The notes: a model not told the origin generated them from the sequence alone. A stretch of DNA of 64,000 bases from Beaufortia kweichowensis (GCA_019155185.1 CM032809.1:12636295-12700294); one strand, 5' to 3'. Positions 1 to 14,330 are shown, numbered from the stretch's first letter. A program made the numbers and translations.

Positions 1-654
1 ACAGTTATATGTGTCATGTCTTACACTTCATGTGGGCTCGAATCCTATCCATATGACCGATATACCTTTATCTAACATCTGCAAAATGCATAAATGTGAA
101 TGGAAAAATATGGGCAGTCATATGTTGTTTACGGTTGTGACATAAGTAAGCAATAAAGTATGAGAGGCTGTACTTAATCATGACTAAATCACAAGTTATT
201 CACGGGAAAGCATTATTCTCTTGTACCTTATTGCTTTTATAAAGCGATTGCCACACAATACAGGCTAAAAATATGCAACTTTCATGAAATAAAATCACTA
301 AAACTTTTCCTTCCGCTGAAAAAAATAGTCCATGACCGACTGTGATATATGTTTATGTTGTTAATGGCGCTGTGGAGTGATGCACAGAATCGTTGGGTGA
401 AGCGCTTATAGCTGTGCTTTATCATGAATAAACCACAGCAATTGACCAATCAGAATTAAGAAATGGAATTAGGAAGATTTTAGCTAGAGTCAGAATTCAC
501 CAAAAAAAAGATTTTGTTTGTTTTCATTAACCTGAAGTTTTGATAATCACAGCAGAAATTGTGTATACACATGAAAATGCACTGCATTGTTGAACTACAT
601 TTTTTATTTTTAGATATTTGAAGCATTTTTAAGTCTTTTTCATTTTTTTACTTA

Positions 655-1050
655 CATTTACATTACATTTACATTTAGGCATTTAGCTGACGCTTTTATC
701 CAAAGCGACTTACCAAATATTAGGAGACAATGAAGCGATACATCAAAAGCGGCAACAATAGTACGAAGAAGTGCTTTACTAAGTTTACAATGTTTTGCAG
801 TGCTAGATAAATACCAGTAGAGGAAAGAAGAGGGTTTTTTTTGTATTATGATGTCAGGTGTTCGTGGAAGAGATGTGTTTTTAGTTGTTTCTTAAAGGAT
901 GTGGCAGAACGGATTGTGTTAGGGAGATTATTCCACAAGCCGGGGACGGAGAAGGAGAAAGAACGAGAGAGAGATTTAGTGCTTTTCTGTGAGGGTACCA
1001 CCAGTCGGCGTTCGTTCATTGAGCGTAGGGTTCTACTTTAGGTACTTAGG
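655..1050 (+). repeat. teleost dispersed repeat with 'cattta...cgcttttatccaaagcgactta' core
   Basis: The stretch contains the core catttagctgacgcttttat followed by ccaaagcgactta. The same core recurs at about 39,806-39,870, and in degenerate form at 53,400, 22,890, 16,760 and 14,360. Downstream sequence to about 1040 reads like the body of an old element. Its family could not be named. Confidence 0.55.
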
Positions 1051-2181
1051 TATGTAAACATTTTTATTGTTATACAAATTTGTTAAATATTTCATCTTGA
1101 GCCTTATACCTTTCCATCAATTTATAGTTTGTCATGTAATATAATATTATATAATAAAATAAAATAAATATGAAAGTAAACAGGCAAATACCACAGGTGT
1201 TTCTCCTGAGGAATGGTGACAGTTTAATACAGGTTAATAGCAATATTATGGAAATACGAAAATCACAGCCCCTTTTTAATTTATTTTTAATTTCAGTGTT
1301 ATGATATAAAACAAAAAAGATCATTTATGATTTCTTATATCACACACAGCCTGACAAATTACATGTAATGCTTGCGCACAGTTGACTCAACTGCTCTATG
1401 GTGGAGCTGGTTTGCTTGTTTCACTGTTTAAGAACAGAAACAAGATTGCAATTTATTCCAGAAAGACAGAAGAAAAAGTAATAATGATGAAAGTGATGTG
1501 GAGGTGCTGATGTGTGTCTTCAAGTTGTGTAGTGTAATAGTTGTGAGGAGGCAGTAGAAGGTTATTGTTGTCTGTGCCTCCTCACGGCTTCTCTTCCCTT
1601 GCCAGAGATATTCCTAACTACAGACTTAAAAATAGAAACCCCACCCAACCACTCATCCACTGCACCCCATCTTTCTCTCTCTCTCTCAGTTTTTATTTAC
1701 TGTCTCTCGGTCCCCGTCCCTCACTGTCATCCACTTCATATCAGTCACTCTCTCTCATCAGTAATGCTCATCATCATGGAGATGTGGAGAAGAGTATATA
1801 ATGTGTTACGGGTGTCTCCCACTGAGATGAGATGTCTAATGAGTCTCTCAGGCGGGCGTGAAGACAACCGACCAGGCACAAAGCCAGCTGAGGCACATAT
1901 ATATTCCATTCTTGACTGTAGGGCCGACATTTCCACCTATAGTGTCATAAACTTAATGAAATATCAGAGTAATACCTACTGCATGCTGGGCAGTATATAC
2001 TGTACTGAATACTGCCGTTTGTTGCATAGTATGTAAAAAAAAGACATTTCTTGATTTAATTTTGTAGTTTCTAACAACAGAAGTAATCTATATATCTATA
2101 TAATCTAATATATATATATGACTTTTGCAATGAACAAAAAAATCATGTAACTCAAAATACAACTTAAAATATTTTAACATG

Positions 2182-2426
2182 TATTAAAGCTGCAATGTGT
2201 AACTTTTGTTTATTTTATGTGTGAAACATAAAATTGCAGATTATTTACATACCTTTACATAGGTTCAAATCAGACTGGCATTTTCCACGAAATATGAGCC
2301 GACAGCTCAAATAAATAATTAATATTAACTCACAGTTTTGAATTGGGGTAAAGTAAGGAGACTACTAGCTCAGCAACAGATTTTTGTTTATTTTTACCCC
2401 AAAAGTTATGGATTGCAGCTTTAATA
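2182..2426. mobile_element. MITE-like element with terminal inverted repeats
   Basis: The left end tattaaagctgcaat and the right end attgcagctttaata are inverse complements, and both continue into an 'aactttt/aaaagtt' stretch. The ~245-bp element has no coding capacity. It fits a non-autonomous DNA transposon, but the target duplication cannot be separated from the terminal 'ta/ttaa' bases. Confidence 0.65.
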
Positions 2427-5400
2427 TGAAAATAATTTCAATTATTAAAGTTATTAAAGTCATTATGTCATTTGCAATATTTTGCTGAATGAATACTTAC
2501 ATTTCTCATAAAAGACATTTTGTACTTTTGTCTTTTTTGATTTTTAGGTAGTTTTTTGCTTTGATAAGTACTGTTGTAATTCATCTCTGGATAGTTTAGT
2601 CAGTGACACTTTATTGAAGACATTTTTAAAAAGCTTTTAGAGAAAATAAATAGGAGTAATATTTCTCATCCTGTATATCCTTAAGCTGTAGATCTCCTAA
2701 AACGCTATAATTACTGTTATACCGAAAGTTCCCATCGCCTGAGACGTTTAAGCAGCTTCCTGCTTTGTTTCTGATATCTGTTTCATATTTCGCCTCTGAA
2801 TAAACCGTTTATTTTGTGCAAGCCCCCTAATCTGATTTTCCTTTGCATCAACACCTTCAGCAGACCACCCACGCGTAGATCTTCCTGAAATATCAGCCAT
2901 TGATTAGTTGTGTCCTGTTGGCCGATAAGGTGGTATTTTTAGCACTAGGTAATCTAAAATGTCTGTGCCCCATGATATCTGTCTGGGTAGAGCGAGCTGT
3001 TGCCACAGAGACCAGACAGAAGGATGTGTCTTCGGTGTGCAGGGCCTTTCCCTTTTTAGAGACAACACGAATTACAACATGAATGTGGTGTCCACATTAG
3101 CCAAGTGGAAATAAGTTTAGTGAAAATGCATCTCTTCGTGTGATTAACTCAGAGAAACAGGTGGATCTTCGGCAGCACTGGCATGACTGACTCACGTGGA
3201 CATGATGATTTTTTACCACCTCGTGCCCTGTTCTAACCAACCCATCTCTCTCTTTCTCTCCGAGATGGACCTTTTTAATATTTTATCAAAGCGTCCCAAA
3301 GGACAGACTCTCCCGCTGTTCTGGTATTTACAGCAGATCACCAACAAGAGGCTTGTGGGTGAAACAGACTGAGGAGGCGTTCGGATACAGAATGACACGT
3401 ACTGTGAAGAAATATAAACAGAAATGAAGCCATATATAGAAGCACACAATGTGTTTTATAAGCACCTTGGAGAAATTTGCAACCCTGAACATATGCTGCT
3501 AAGTGAAAAGTGGACAACGTTGAATAATGCTTGACTGCGTGCATGCATGCCCGTGTGTGTGAATACAGGCAGGAACAATGCCGTAAGTGGTGTGTTGTAG
3601 CGAAGGCTAGTGTGTGGGATGGTACGCAATGTTTGTACCACATGTTCGACACGTACATGACACGTTCTGATGTCACATGTCTTTATGGGATTGCACACAG
3701 AGATTCCAGAATGTCACTGGGAGTCTGAATGAACCAAATCAAATGATCCCGGGACACAATTATCAAAAAGGGGCTAAACCGTTTCACAGAAGGAACACTT
3801 TAACAGGAGGTTATTTTATTATTCACTTTAATATTTCATAGTTGAATTCTAATCTGATCATGACAAACCATATATTAATGGAACGGTCTAAACTCAAAAA
3901 TAAATATTTGAAAGTTTTTCATAGCAATAAACATAATCTAAAAAAATTTATATTAAAAATACATGAAATAAAAATGAAATGAAAAATAAAAATGGTCACA
4001 GCAGAAATTGAGTATACACACAAAAATGCACTATATGAACTACATTTTTTCATTTTTTTTTTTTTACATTTTTAAGTCTTTTTAAAAATAATAATTTTAG
4101 TTTATAATAATTTTATTATAATAATTTTTATTTTTATTTTTGTATATGTTTATTGTTATGAAAATATGTCAAATATTTCATCTCGAGTCTTATACATTTC
4201 CATCAATTTATAGTTTGTCATGATTAGAATAAAATTCAACTAAGAAATATTAAAATGCATAACATTTTGAAGAACGGTGACAGTTAAAAGTTGCAGTTTT
4301 TTAATAGTACATTTTCATGTTTATGCACTATATGTCCAGTGACCGTTTGTCCAGTTTGTCCAAAAAAAAGAAAATGTTTAATGCATTTTGATAACACAGG
4401 TGGTTGACATATAGCCTGTCACCTCTTTATTCGCACCAACCCAGTTATTCATACAAACTGCCTCTAAAGCCAAAAAGAACACGTAAGACAAGCTTATCAG
4501 CCTTATTTATGATACTTCCTGCTTTAGGATCATATGTCAGCATGAAGACACACACAAACACACTTCCAGTTCCCTTTAGAATCAATGGCTGTGAGTTCAG
4601 TGACCACTGCAAACACATATGCAACGCTGTCACACAGTCCTGCCCCAAGGGCTCCACGTGCTGCATTAAAGGCTTTGAGCACATGTTTTTTTGAGACCGA
4701 ATGTTCAGCTCCCACTCACAATCTCTCAGCCAGCCGTTTATTTAACGAACAACATGTGCTGATTCCTTTCCAAGAAGCCTCTGTTTCGAAATGTCATCCA
4801 TTTCATTTTCAAAACATTTCCTCGCAGTAGAGTCTGTGGTGTTTTTGCCTTCACACGTACTTCATGTTTAATTGAACGCGCTGTGAATGTTGTGCATCTG
4901 ACTGAAGTCTTTCGCTGTGTCCCACACTGTTCGTGTTCTGTCTGTATTTTTAGAACACCGTTCTCTCTCTGTCTTGCGCTCGCTCGAGACTTATTTTATA
5001 TTAAACACTGTGAGCTCTTGACAGCAAGCAAGAGACGGCTGTGAACGCAAGTTCCGCAGTTCTGCAGTCAGTCTCCACAGAAAATCTGTGACATTATTCT
5101 GTTGCTCTGTGTCCATTAACCAACAGAGCCGTCGTTTATTAACAGCATCCCCATTTGCAATTTTTTTTTATATATATATGCAGAATTTAAATATTTATAA
5201 TGTTTAAGTGCTGTTTAACCTTTAAGATGCTTTTTTTAAACTCACCGTATACACTAATACACCAATATTTAAATCATTCATAATAAATTAACAATTTATC
5301 AATACATTAATTGTCTGGCCATTTCGTTAGCACATCTCTTATATAACAGTTTAGTTTGTATCTTCTCAAATAATGATGTACATTAATGAATAAAATGCAA

Positions 5401-5989
5401 GTCAATAATTAATGTCAATATTAGTCAATGTAATAAGCAGTCTTCACTCCACTCTTCAGGGTGGTACAAAAAAATGGTTCTTATCACCCGTACAGGGTTT
5501 ATTTTGTGACAGTGATAAACTGGTTGTACATTATCATTAACATATAAATCTTGTCAAAGTGATACCACTTGCAAATGTGATTATCTTGGTTGTTATGATT
5601 ATTATTTTATTGTCGAGCCATTTTTATTGCCGAGACAGTTTAGTAGCGTGCATATATCATAGGACATGTCTCCAAGCTTAGAGTTTTATCTGCTCCTATC
5701 AGAACCAGAAGACAATTGATGTCACCGTGCACCTTACATTACCTTTGAGATCTTTCTAGCTGTCTGACCCCTGGCGTAAAATCTGGTCCTGATGATTAAT
5801 CTGGCCATGATCTCTTCACTGTTCACGTACTGACCACCATATTAAGTGGCCAATTACAGTTTGCATTTATGTTCGAAATAGATTCAATAATACACCTGCA
5901 TGGAGAAAAGCACATCTGTTTTGAAATACTGTTAATTGAAAAGTAATAAGCATTATGTTTTACATTACTATTACTATTAGGGATAGTTA

Positions 5990-6247
5990 CTTTAAAGGGT
6001 TCACCAAAATATGAAACTCCTGTCATAATTTTTTCACCCCCATGTCATTCTTGTCAACTTGTATGACTTTCTTTCTTCTGCAGAGCACAGATTGTTAGTA
6101 AACAAACAACATTGTTTCCTGTTGACTTTCATTGTACAGTATGAACATAAAACCCACTGAGACATTTCTCAAACTGTGTTTGGTTTCCACAGAAGAACGA
6201 GTCATATACAGGTTTTGAATAACATTGGTGTGAATAAATGACAGGAT
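5990..6247 (+). repeat. Truncated copy of the 'gggatagttcaccc' hairpin MITE family
   Basis: The left end (tttaaagggttcaccaaaat) and body ('catgtcattcttgtcaacttgtatgactttcttt', then a 'gaacgagtcatatacaggtttt' arm) match the left side and arm layout of the complete copies at about 8468, 40418 and 47877. No matching right terminus is visible, so this copy is degenerate or truncated. Confidence 0.5.
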
Positions 6248-6384
6248 GTTTTTTTTTTTTTTTAAATATTTTAATTACCTTTCTGTGAGATACGCAAGAT
6301 TCAACTTAATTTTCAAATCATATTATTTTATTAATTTATAATTTTTAAGCTCAGTATAGTTTATAAAACTACATTTAAGATAAA

Positions 6385-6712
6385 AACACCCAGCTAATAG
6401 GAAACATTCCCACAATATTCACTAACGTTCTTCTAGTTATGTGAATGTTAGAACAAAATGTTATTAAAGTACTGTTTTTGGAACTCTCGTAACATTATTA
6501 ACATTCTCATAATGTTGAGAGAAAACATTTCTGGAACAACATTCTTTGAATGTTTTTGTAATGTTATTTGTACTTGATGAACATTCTTGTAACATTCTAG
6601 TTCTTGGAAAGTCCTTTTGATGTTATTAGTGTTTTCATAATGTGCTCACAATGTTATAATAAAACGTTCTTAGACAAACGTTCTTGGAACATAACTTTGT
6701 TAGCTGCAGGGT
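6385..6712. repeat. AACATTC/GAATGTT-rich palindromic repeat
   Basis: This ~330-bp block is built of short repeats of aacattc, aacgttct and their complements, running from 'ccagctaataggaaacattc' to 'acataactttgttagctg'. The two ends are partly inverse complements. It resembles internally repetitive non-autonomous transposons of cyprinids. The family was not identified. Confidence 0.45.
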
Positions 6713-7305
6713 AGTGAGTAGAAATGAAATACTTTATCATTTTAATGGGCGGACTAATTAAAAAGATACATTTTAGTCAATCAATTTTATTAAAGCTTGC
6801 CATTAAAGTGCTTTCCAGTTTGTGTACAGTATACAACGGTTGAATTTACATGACTGTGGTTATGCTACTGCTTTTATTTGTCATTTTAGAGCTGGACCTC
6901 AGGAGACTACAGCATTTCATATTTGCTAATGGATGTAGCACTTTATAACTCCCGTGTGGCTTGTGCACTTCTGCGCCTGAGTGTATTTTAAATGAATGGT
7001 TTAAGTTTGAAAGTTAAATTTAGCTTTGTTTATTATCACCTAATGTATTTTTGATGATGTTCCGCATTCATCCATCATCTTTAGTTTGTCTGATCTGGTT
7101 TCCATATTTGATCCTTATACAGTAAATGCAGAATGAGATTTCTGCTGAAACTAATAGTGGAGACATTTGTGAAATTTCCTGGTGTTTTCTCAGATCGAAT
7201 ATCAGAGATGCAGGAAACTTAAGCAAGTTTCCATTTACTCTCAATTCAATCTCACTGATAAAAAAACGTATATGTGATTTTTTTTATGGGTGTGTTTGCA
7301 TGCAG

Positions 7306-9491
7306 ATGGAGGAAACAAAAAGCTACGCAGCACCATCAGGCGGAGCACGGAGACGGGTATCGCGGTGGAGATGAGGAACCGTGTCACACGACAGGGCAGC
7401 AAAGATTCGACAGATGGAAGCACCAACAGCAACAGCTCTGATGGAACGTGAGTTTGATGAAGAGCCTGTATCATAAAACACATTACCTGTCACCATAGAC
7501 ATAAATATTAAACTTGTTTATTTGTACTTGCAAAACATGTCTAGGTTACAAAAGGTTAAAAGGAGATGCTGGTGAACATTCATTTTTGAACTGTTAAAAA
7601 GCCTTTTTTTGCCTTTTTGTGATTTTATTGTATTTAAACACTTTAGTTACTTCAGTGGCGATTCTTTTATTACATTCTTGTGGGTTTAAAACTGTAATTT
7701 ATGATGAAATATTTTAATGTTTAAATCACTTTAATGGATGTACAACAGATGCCACTGTGATGTATAAAATATACGATGTATTCTTATATTATATATTATA
7801 CGATGTATATTTTTCAGTAATGACATTTTTTTATATGATAATTGTCTTAAATGTAATATTACAGTGGTCTTAAATTGTCACAAAAAGTAAGCTTTATTTT
7901 CTACACATTTAGTGGTCAAATGTGACCTGGACATGTTCACTGGTTCTTCACTGTGAATCCATTGAAAAATAAACAAATCATCATTTAATTGAACACAATT
8001 TATCGATAGTGAAATGTAATGTTGGGATATATTTACTAGAACAGCAATGTAACTGGTTTATTTTAGGTTCATCTTCCCCACCACTCGACTGGGCCCTGAG
8101 AGCCAGTTCAGTGACTTCCTGGATGGTCTTGGCCCCGCCCAGATCGTTGGACGACAGACATTAGCCACACCTCCGATGGGTGAGATTCAAGCTTTATTTG
8201 AATACTGGCATGAACACTACTGAATTCTGCGTTAAATATTAAATCTGTTCAAAAAAGTATAATCAAAAAATTACAGGTGATATTACATCTAGTTCAATAG
8301 ACACAATGGAAATAGAAGTCAAAATATGTGTACTTTGCACAATGTATATCCTTCAGTAATATTAAAGATATTGTATTGATATGCTATTTCAAAACTGTTT
8401 TATAACACTTTTTAAGTAGCTTATGCTACATCATACAATCATACATATCTAATCTGCTTTTGTAGGTTTTAAAGGGATAGTTCACCCCAAAATAAAGATT
8501 ATGTCATAATTTGTTCACCCTTATGTCATTCAAACCCTGTATATGATTCTTTCTTAAGTGGAACACAAAACAAGATCTTTTGCAAAATGCTGGTTACCGG
8601 CACCCATTGACTTCCATTGTACCTTGTGTCCATACTATGAAAATGAATGGGTGCCGGTAACCAGCGTTTTGCAAAATATCTCCTTCAGTGTTCTCCTGAG
8701 GCAAGAAAGTCATACAGGTTTGACATGACATGAGGGTGAGTAAATAATAAAATAATTTTTATTTTGGGGTGAATTATCTCTTTAAAATCAGGGCAGCAGC
8801 TGCCATAACTTATAACTTGATATTTGTCTCCACCTGCTGTTGGCTGATATTATTGCAATATGTTTGATTTTCTCTGCGCAGGTGATGTTTATGTTGGAGT
8901 GATGGATAGAGGAGGTCAGTTAGAAGTTGAGATCACACAGGCCAGAGGATTGACCCCTAAACCAGGGTCGAAGAACATTCCAGGTAACTATACTGTGTTA
9001 TGTCTTTTTATCCCGTTGTGTTGTATTACCCGTTTTATAATCCAATGTTTTCGGTCTATATCAGCAACATACGTAAAGGTGTATGTCTTGGAAAATGGCA
9101 TGTGTCTCTCTAAGAAGAAAACCAAAGTGGTCAAGAAAACCCCGGATCCCACCTTCCAGCAAACCCTGATGTTTGACGAGAGCCCACAGGGAAAAGTGCT
9201 ACAGGTACAAATCCATCTGTCCTACGCAAACTGTATCTGCATGCTGATGCTTCATTTATCCCCCTTTTGGTCCATTAGGTGATTGTGTGGGGTGACTACG
9301 GCCGCATGGACAGCAAGTGTTTCATGGGAATGGCACAGATCCTTTTGGATGACCTGGATCTGTCGTCAATGGTGAGCGGCTGGTACAAGCTCTTCCCGAC
9401 CTCCTCTCTGGCGGACCCCAGCATCGGTCCCCTGACGCGCCGCCTCTCGCAGTCCTCTCTCGAGAGCGCCACCAGCCCATCGTGCACCTAG
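7306..9491 (+). CDS. rims2: RIM active-zone scaffold protein, C-terminal exons (C2B domain)
   Basis: Five exons are visible: 7306-7447, 8067-8179, 8882-8983, 9065-9204 and 9279-9491 (stop tag at 9489). All have GT-AG junctions and compatible phases, giving the last ~235 residues. The first exon reads as the low-complexity linker (RSTIRRSTETGIAVEMRNRV). Next comes the FxDFLDGLGPAQIVGRQTLA segment, then the C2B domain (GGQLEVEITQARGL ... KKKTKVVKKTPDPTFQQTL ... VIVWGDYGRMDSKCFMG), and finally a tail ending RRLSQSSLESATSPSCT. RIMs are presynaptic Rab3-effector scaffolds that position vesicles and Ca2+ channels, and the C2B domain is known not to bind Ca2+. RIMS1 and RIMS2 are similar here. rims2 is preferred because the linked gene is ptp4a3, and both are on human 8q. 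Upstream exons (zinc finger, PDZ, C2A) are outside the window. Confidence 0.85.
8468..8786. mobile_element. Hairpin MITE in rims2 intron ('ttaaagggatagttcacccc' family)
   Basis: The termini aaagggatagttcacccc and ggggtgaattatctcttt form an inverted repeat. Internally, a left arm containing 'gctggttaccggcacccatt' pairs with a right arm 'aatgggtgccggtaaccagc', so the element can fold back on itself. Comparable copies lie at 40,418-40,718 and 47,877-48,158. Confidence 0.75.
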
Positions 9492-12400
9492 ACGCGTTGG
9501 AGAGACCCAGCCGTACGCGTCCCCTTAAATATGCCTGTGTTCTCTATCTCTATGTGTGTATCTATGTTCAATATACCCCGCCACCTACCCCAAAAAGCAC
9601 GTACACACACTCTGATAGATATAACCGACTCATAACCCAGAGCCGGAAAGCTCCTCTTACCGAAATGTTTCAGAGTTGGATGCAAATCAGGCATGACACA
9701 CGCAACAGCGCACGCGCGTGAACGTGTGTGTAGCCAGCAAAGATGTAGAAATAGTCACAGCTGGTTACACATAGGTCACAAAACACAGGGGCATTCAATA
9801 ATTCCATCTCGAAACGTTCCTGACAATGTAGCATTTGTGTTGACATCTGTGCCGCAGGAGACGGCACGGGTTCTTCTAGACTTGTAGTTCTCCTGTGGGA
9901 TCCGGACCCCCCGAGGGTCTTGCAGTTCTCTATGCCAAACCCGCTAAAAGTTTTATTTTTTAAAAACCAAAGCAATTCTTACTATCTGTAGTGTCATATA
10001 ATAGAATTAGATATGTAGCAGAGTCGATGACTTAGATGAGATGCAAAAAATAAACACTACTACATACATATAGACTACATACAGAATGAAACTTTTCAAG
10101 GGCAGGGCTCAACTCCACATGTCAGGTTATTAGAAATGCACACAGCTAAGGTAGCGTATTCTTTTATCCTTTTCCGAGCGCTGAGTAAATAAATATATAG
10201 ATTGATATTTGTGTTCATGTATTTATCGACTGCGTACTGCACGTTTCTTCGAACAAAATATGTAAACTGCTGTTTTAAGCTTGCCTTTAAACAAAATATG
10301 TAGAATAATAGACTAGGTTATTTATTTTGCTAATGTTCCACTTTTCGTCTGAAAAATATAATCCGCACTGAGCTGCAGACACGGTCGGTGGAAATCAAGC
10401 CCTCCGTGTGGAAAGGAGAACCAGCTGTCCAGTTAAACCAGCAACCCTCACTCCAGCTGCATTGTGCGATACACGAGATGAAAGAGTAGGAGGACGTCCG
10501 CTGGAGAACACGAACTTATCCTGTAGCACGATTTCTGAGAAACGTAGCCCTGATTTGGTATCGTCTTTATGCTCAGAGATTGGAGCCACACTGGACTTTA
10601 AGTAGCTTGGGTTTCTTTCTACCAGCATACAGGATTCAACTGTTTCAAAGGCCTTTTTCCTTTCCTGTTATACTCAGGATGTCACAGCTGAACAACAACA
10701 TCACACACAACAGTATGAGGACCGCTGATGAGGTCACTCTCCCAACAGGATCTCCAAACGCCCACAACAAATCCAAATCTGCATAATCCTGGACATTTAT
10801 TGTCAAGCTCTTGAACTCTGCTTTTGTGACTGTTCCTGTCCAATCTTTTGCTTCCTCTCTGAAGATGAGCGGTTTTCTAGATGGCTTCTTCCTGCTGAAG
10901 ATGGTGTGCTCCGTTTTAAATATTACAATTGGGTGAAAAGCAGCACCGTTGGTTACAAAGTTTTATCCTTTCTATACAAACCCGTTGTCGTTATTTATGT
11001 GCGTTGTCAGTTTTCTGTTTATTTGTCACATCTTTCACTGAGATGCTGGTAAGCACATTATGATTCATGTGATTCTGTAAGTGAGTCAGGAGAATTTACG
11101 TAGGTATTAAACGTGTTTCAGGTTTTAGACCTGGTTTGTGGTTTTTGTTTGCTTTTGTTTTCTATAGAAAAACATTATATTATTCATTTCTATTTATTAT
11201 TAGGATGTTCAAATTCATCTCACAAATTTTTCAAAAGATATTTTCATCATCTAAGAAAATATCTTTCATATTTTTTTAAACTCCCAAGGCTATACAAAGC
11301 CTTTACATGTGTGCACTTTCTCTTTATTATTTTCACTGCATTGATGATGTAAAAACTATAAAGGTTTCTTTAGGAAAACACTTTTTATCACTGTTTATCA
11401 CAGTGGTTGATCTTCATGGATTTCTTGCATAGAAATATTTCTAATTTATATTATAATCTTTGGTCTTTCTTTTCTGGGTGTTGTTGCGTTACCAGGAATG
11501 ATGATTTAAAAAAATATATTTTATTTTGACATGGTCATTGAACAATCCCTATATACGAATAGAAATGGGAGTGTAACATGCACAATAAATGCATTTGCTT
11601 TAAAATTGTTTCTGCAAGGCCAAATGTCTCTGTTGGACACACTAGCACTTTCTCATTTTTATCTAAAACTGCAAAAAAAAATATTCACGTGAGAAAACAG
11701 CTCATACTGCAGAAACAATTTCAGCCATTTTAGATTTAGAATACTAATACTCTTGATGTCGCCTTTAAACTTATAACACTTATAAAAATCACTTCTTTGT
11801 TAACTGTCACATCAAACTCTTGTTTCTTTTGTGTTTACACATGCTTTGAATTAGTTTCACCTTTGTGTTGTACCGCTAACAGACAGATTTCTGTAGATTA
11901 AATTCAGAACAAAAAGTAAGACTTCTTTATTCTATTTAATGATGAAATAATTATATTACTGTACTGAAAACAAAATTGTATTTGCAGCTGAATGTTTGTC
12001 CTTGGTAAACACTTTAAAACAACTACTAGTAGATATTGATATTTTTTATATGTGATTTTATGTACTTGGGAAATTGGGATTCCATATGTCCCTTTACAAT
12101 GAAATATTTACAAAATCGTATTGGTCTTGAATTTTTGCAAAATGAAACGAGTCTGAATGCATGACTATTTGAAATGTATTGCTCTATTTTTTTCAGACAT
12201 AGTGGATGAATATAGTTTGTTGGAATCCATAGCTAGACCAAATGCAACACTAACAACAACAAAAAGCATTTAGATCCAGAATTTGGAAGCATTTTGATAT
12301 TTGAAGGTTGCTTTTGGTCCTTGCTGCACCATGATGGTTTCAGAAACACCTATCAAATGTTTCTGTGATGTGTTGATAAACTGTAAATATAAACCTCTGT

Positions 12401-12561
12401 TTGGGCGTTGTTGGCTCTTTAAGTATGATGTTGTTAATATGAGAGAAGTCACTGACCATCAGGTTAGCTTAAATGCATTGGTGTTTATTAAAAGTATTCA
12501 TTGTTGCTTTTATATACTAGAACGTTTCATTCTTCACAAGTTAGGTTTTGTTAGGCAGGTT
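9492..12561 (+). other. rims2: Probable rims2 3' UTR and downstream intergenic DNA
   Basis: The region follows the rims2 stop codon directly, with no further convincing coding frames. Several AATAAA-type hexamers occur (for example near 10,048 and 11,583), so the end of the transcript cannot be fixed from sequence. The right limit is set by where homology to the forkhead-cluster flanks begins (about 12,562). Confidence 0.4.
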
Positions 12562-13924
12562 TATAGCATGTGCATTTATGTGTGAGAGGTGACTCCAGCC
12601 TGACTGGGGAATGATCTTAATACATCAAATACTGCTAAATGTGCACAGCGTGTTGGTGGACAATCAGAATGGATAGAGTTAAATGGTCCGTGGGGTCATA
12701 ATGCATATTGATTTTTACTTTGCACTTAAAGCTGGTCTGCAAATTGGGAATGATGTGTATGATCTTTGTCATTGATTTTTTTATTTTTGCTTGTCAGGTA
12801 TTGTTCAATGTATATAAATGATCTGTAAAAGAATTTAAACAGGAATGTTATTTCCCTTTACACTTACTTGGACCCTTCTAAACCTTTGTGATATAAAGTC
12901 TGTTTTGTCACAATTGTGAAAATGTATAAGGGTTGTTAAGCTATATTCAGCTGTATAATCTTTTTTTAAATGAGTTATTTTAGAGAGTACTCTATAAGTG
13001 AACACTTAAAAGCTAAATTCTGTTATGGATTTTTTTTTCATTAGGGCTTGTTAATTGCCTTAATTGATACTGTATGAGATATTATTGAAAGCCTTAAGTG
13101 CTTTGCTTTAATATAAAAAGTTATAATAGTGATATCTTAAACTTGAATGTATTTGTTAAATATGTTAATTTTATTCTATCTTACTTTCTTTCACCATTTT
13201 AAATCTAACTGATATTAAACTCCAATGGTAAAATTATTTTGGATTTAAAAATGATTTTATTAATTACTAAAGTCGAAATGGAAAGAAAATGCAATTCTGA
13301 TATCTTTAATCAATTTAAATTACATTCGAACTACTCTTTATTTTGGTAAAAACATAATATTGTTAATTTAATCATGCTCAAAGCATGCTCGTTTTTATAA
13401 TATATTATTAATTACCTGGATTACATTTTTAAGTTCGAAAAATGATGTGGGGACTGTCAGCATTGTGAGAACAAGTGTTAGTAGCATGTGTTTGTGTTGT
13501 TTATTTTCTCAAAGAGTCTTTAAAGATGTCATGATCTCTTTGAAATATTAATTTAAAGAAATTTATTGACATACTATGGTAACAGATGACATGTATACAT
13601 ATATAGCACACTTTTCAAAAAGCACTCTGGGTTGGATCTAAAAGACTAGCAGTCAAATGTATTTATTTTACAATTGAAAAGAAGATCATTTACAGCCTGT
13701 ATTCATGTAGCAAAACTGTTAACAAATGATATGTCTTTTGTTGTCTCCATTAATGAGTCATTCGTATTATTCATGACATGATTACCAGCACGACACATCG
13801 TTGAGACACGTTCTTTATTGCAGAGAGATTTATTTTACTTTTCTGAGAAATGTAGCTTTGTCCAAATAACTTGAGTTTTTAACTTGTTCCATAAATCTCT
13901 CCAGTTTTAATCTCAGTTTAACTC

Positions 13925-14330
13925 GATCTGAAGCCCTGCAGGACCAAAGTGGTCCAGATTTATCAATGGCATTAGTGGTTGGTTACTTTATCACTTTATC
14001 AGTGGCAGAGATATATGAAAGTATTTGAAATGACTAAGTTCTGCTATTTAGCAGTTACAGAATGATAAAGAGATTTATGAGGAAGCTGTAATTTTATACT
14101 TGTGCTTTGTAAATGTTTTCTATGTGCAGTATTTGATAATGTAAACTGGTATTTTTGTGGTTTGTACGCAGCAGAACTGATTATTTAAGGTGCACGCAGT
14201 TTTGTAAGAAAAGGATGGGAAACTGAAAAAATAGTTTTGACTGAAGCCTGTATCTGCATGCATATTGACTACTGGAAGCTGGAGGTCAATAAATTTTATT
14301 TAAATCAACTATTTTTGGCTTTTTCACAAT
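13925..14330. repeat. Cluster-specific flank block F (one of five copies)
   Basis: A block running from 'ctgaagccctgcaggacc' through 'gtatgaggaagctgtaat'-like sequence to 'gctggaggtcaat' recurs at 16,545-16,745 and 22,390-22,860 in the same direction, and at 19,155-19,400 and about 24,770-25,110 inverted. It is non-coding and marks duplication boundaries in the cluster. Confidence 0.7.

Larger units (their letters stand above)
1..7305 (+). other. rims2: rims2 intron (3' part) with dispersed repeats
   Basis: No coding exon was recognised here. The stretch lies upstream of the first visible rims2 exon and is AT-rich, with several repeat insertions listed separately (about 655-1050, 2182-2426, 5990-6247, 6385-6712). 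The short open frames at 1565-2036 and 3213-3728 show no recognisable domain and no conserved splice context. Earlier RIM exons must lie outside the window. Confidence 0.6.

Noticed and set aside
1599..2036. A 145-codon frame in the upstream rims2 intron
   Set aside because: Low-complexity (tctc)n start, no domain, no supported splice sites.
8580..8680. MicroRNA-like hairpin
   Set aside because: The hairpin is the internal fold of a repeated MITE with three copies in the window, so it is not a unique miRNA locus.
8860..9282. A continuous 140-codon frame in rims2 as one exon
   Set aside because: It reads through introns 8984-9064 and 9205-9278. The C2B sequence is only continuous after splicing.
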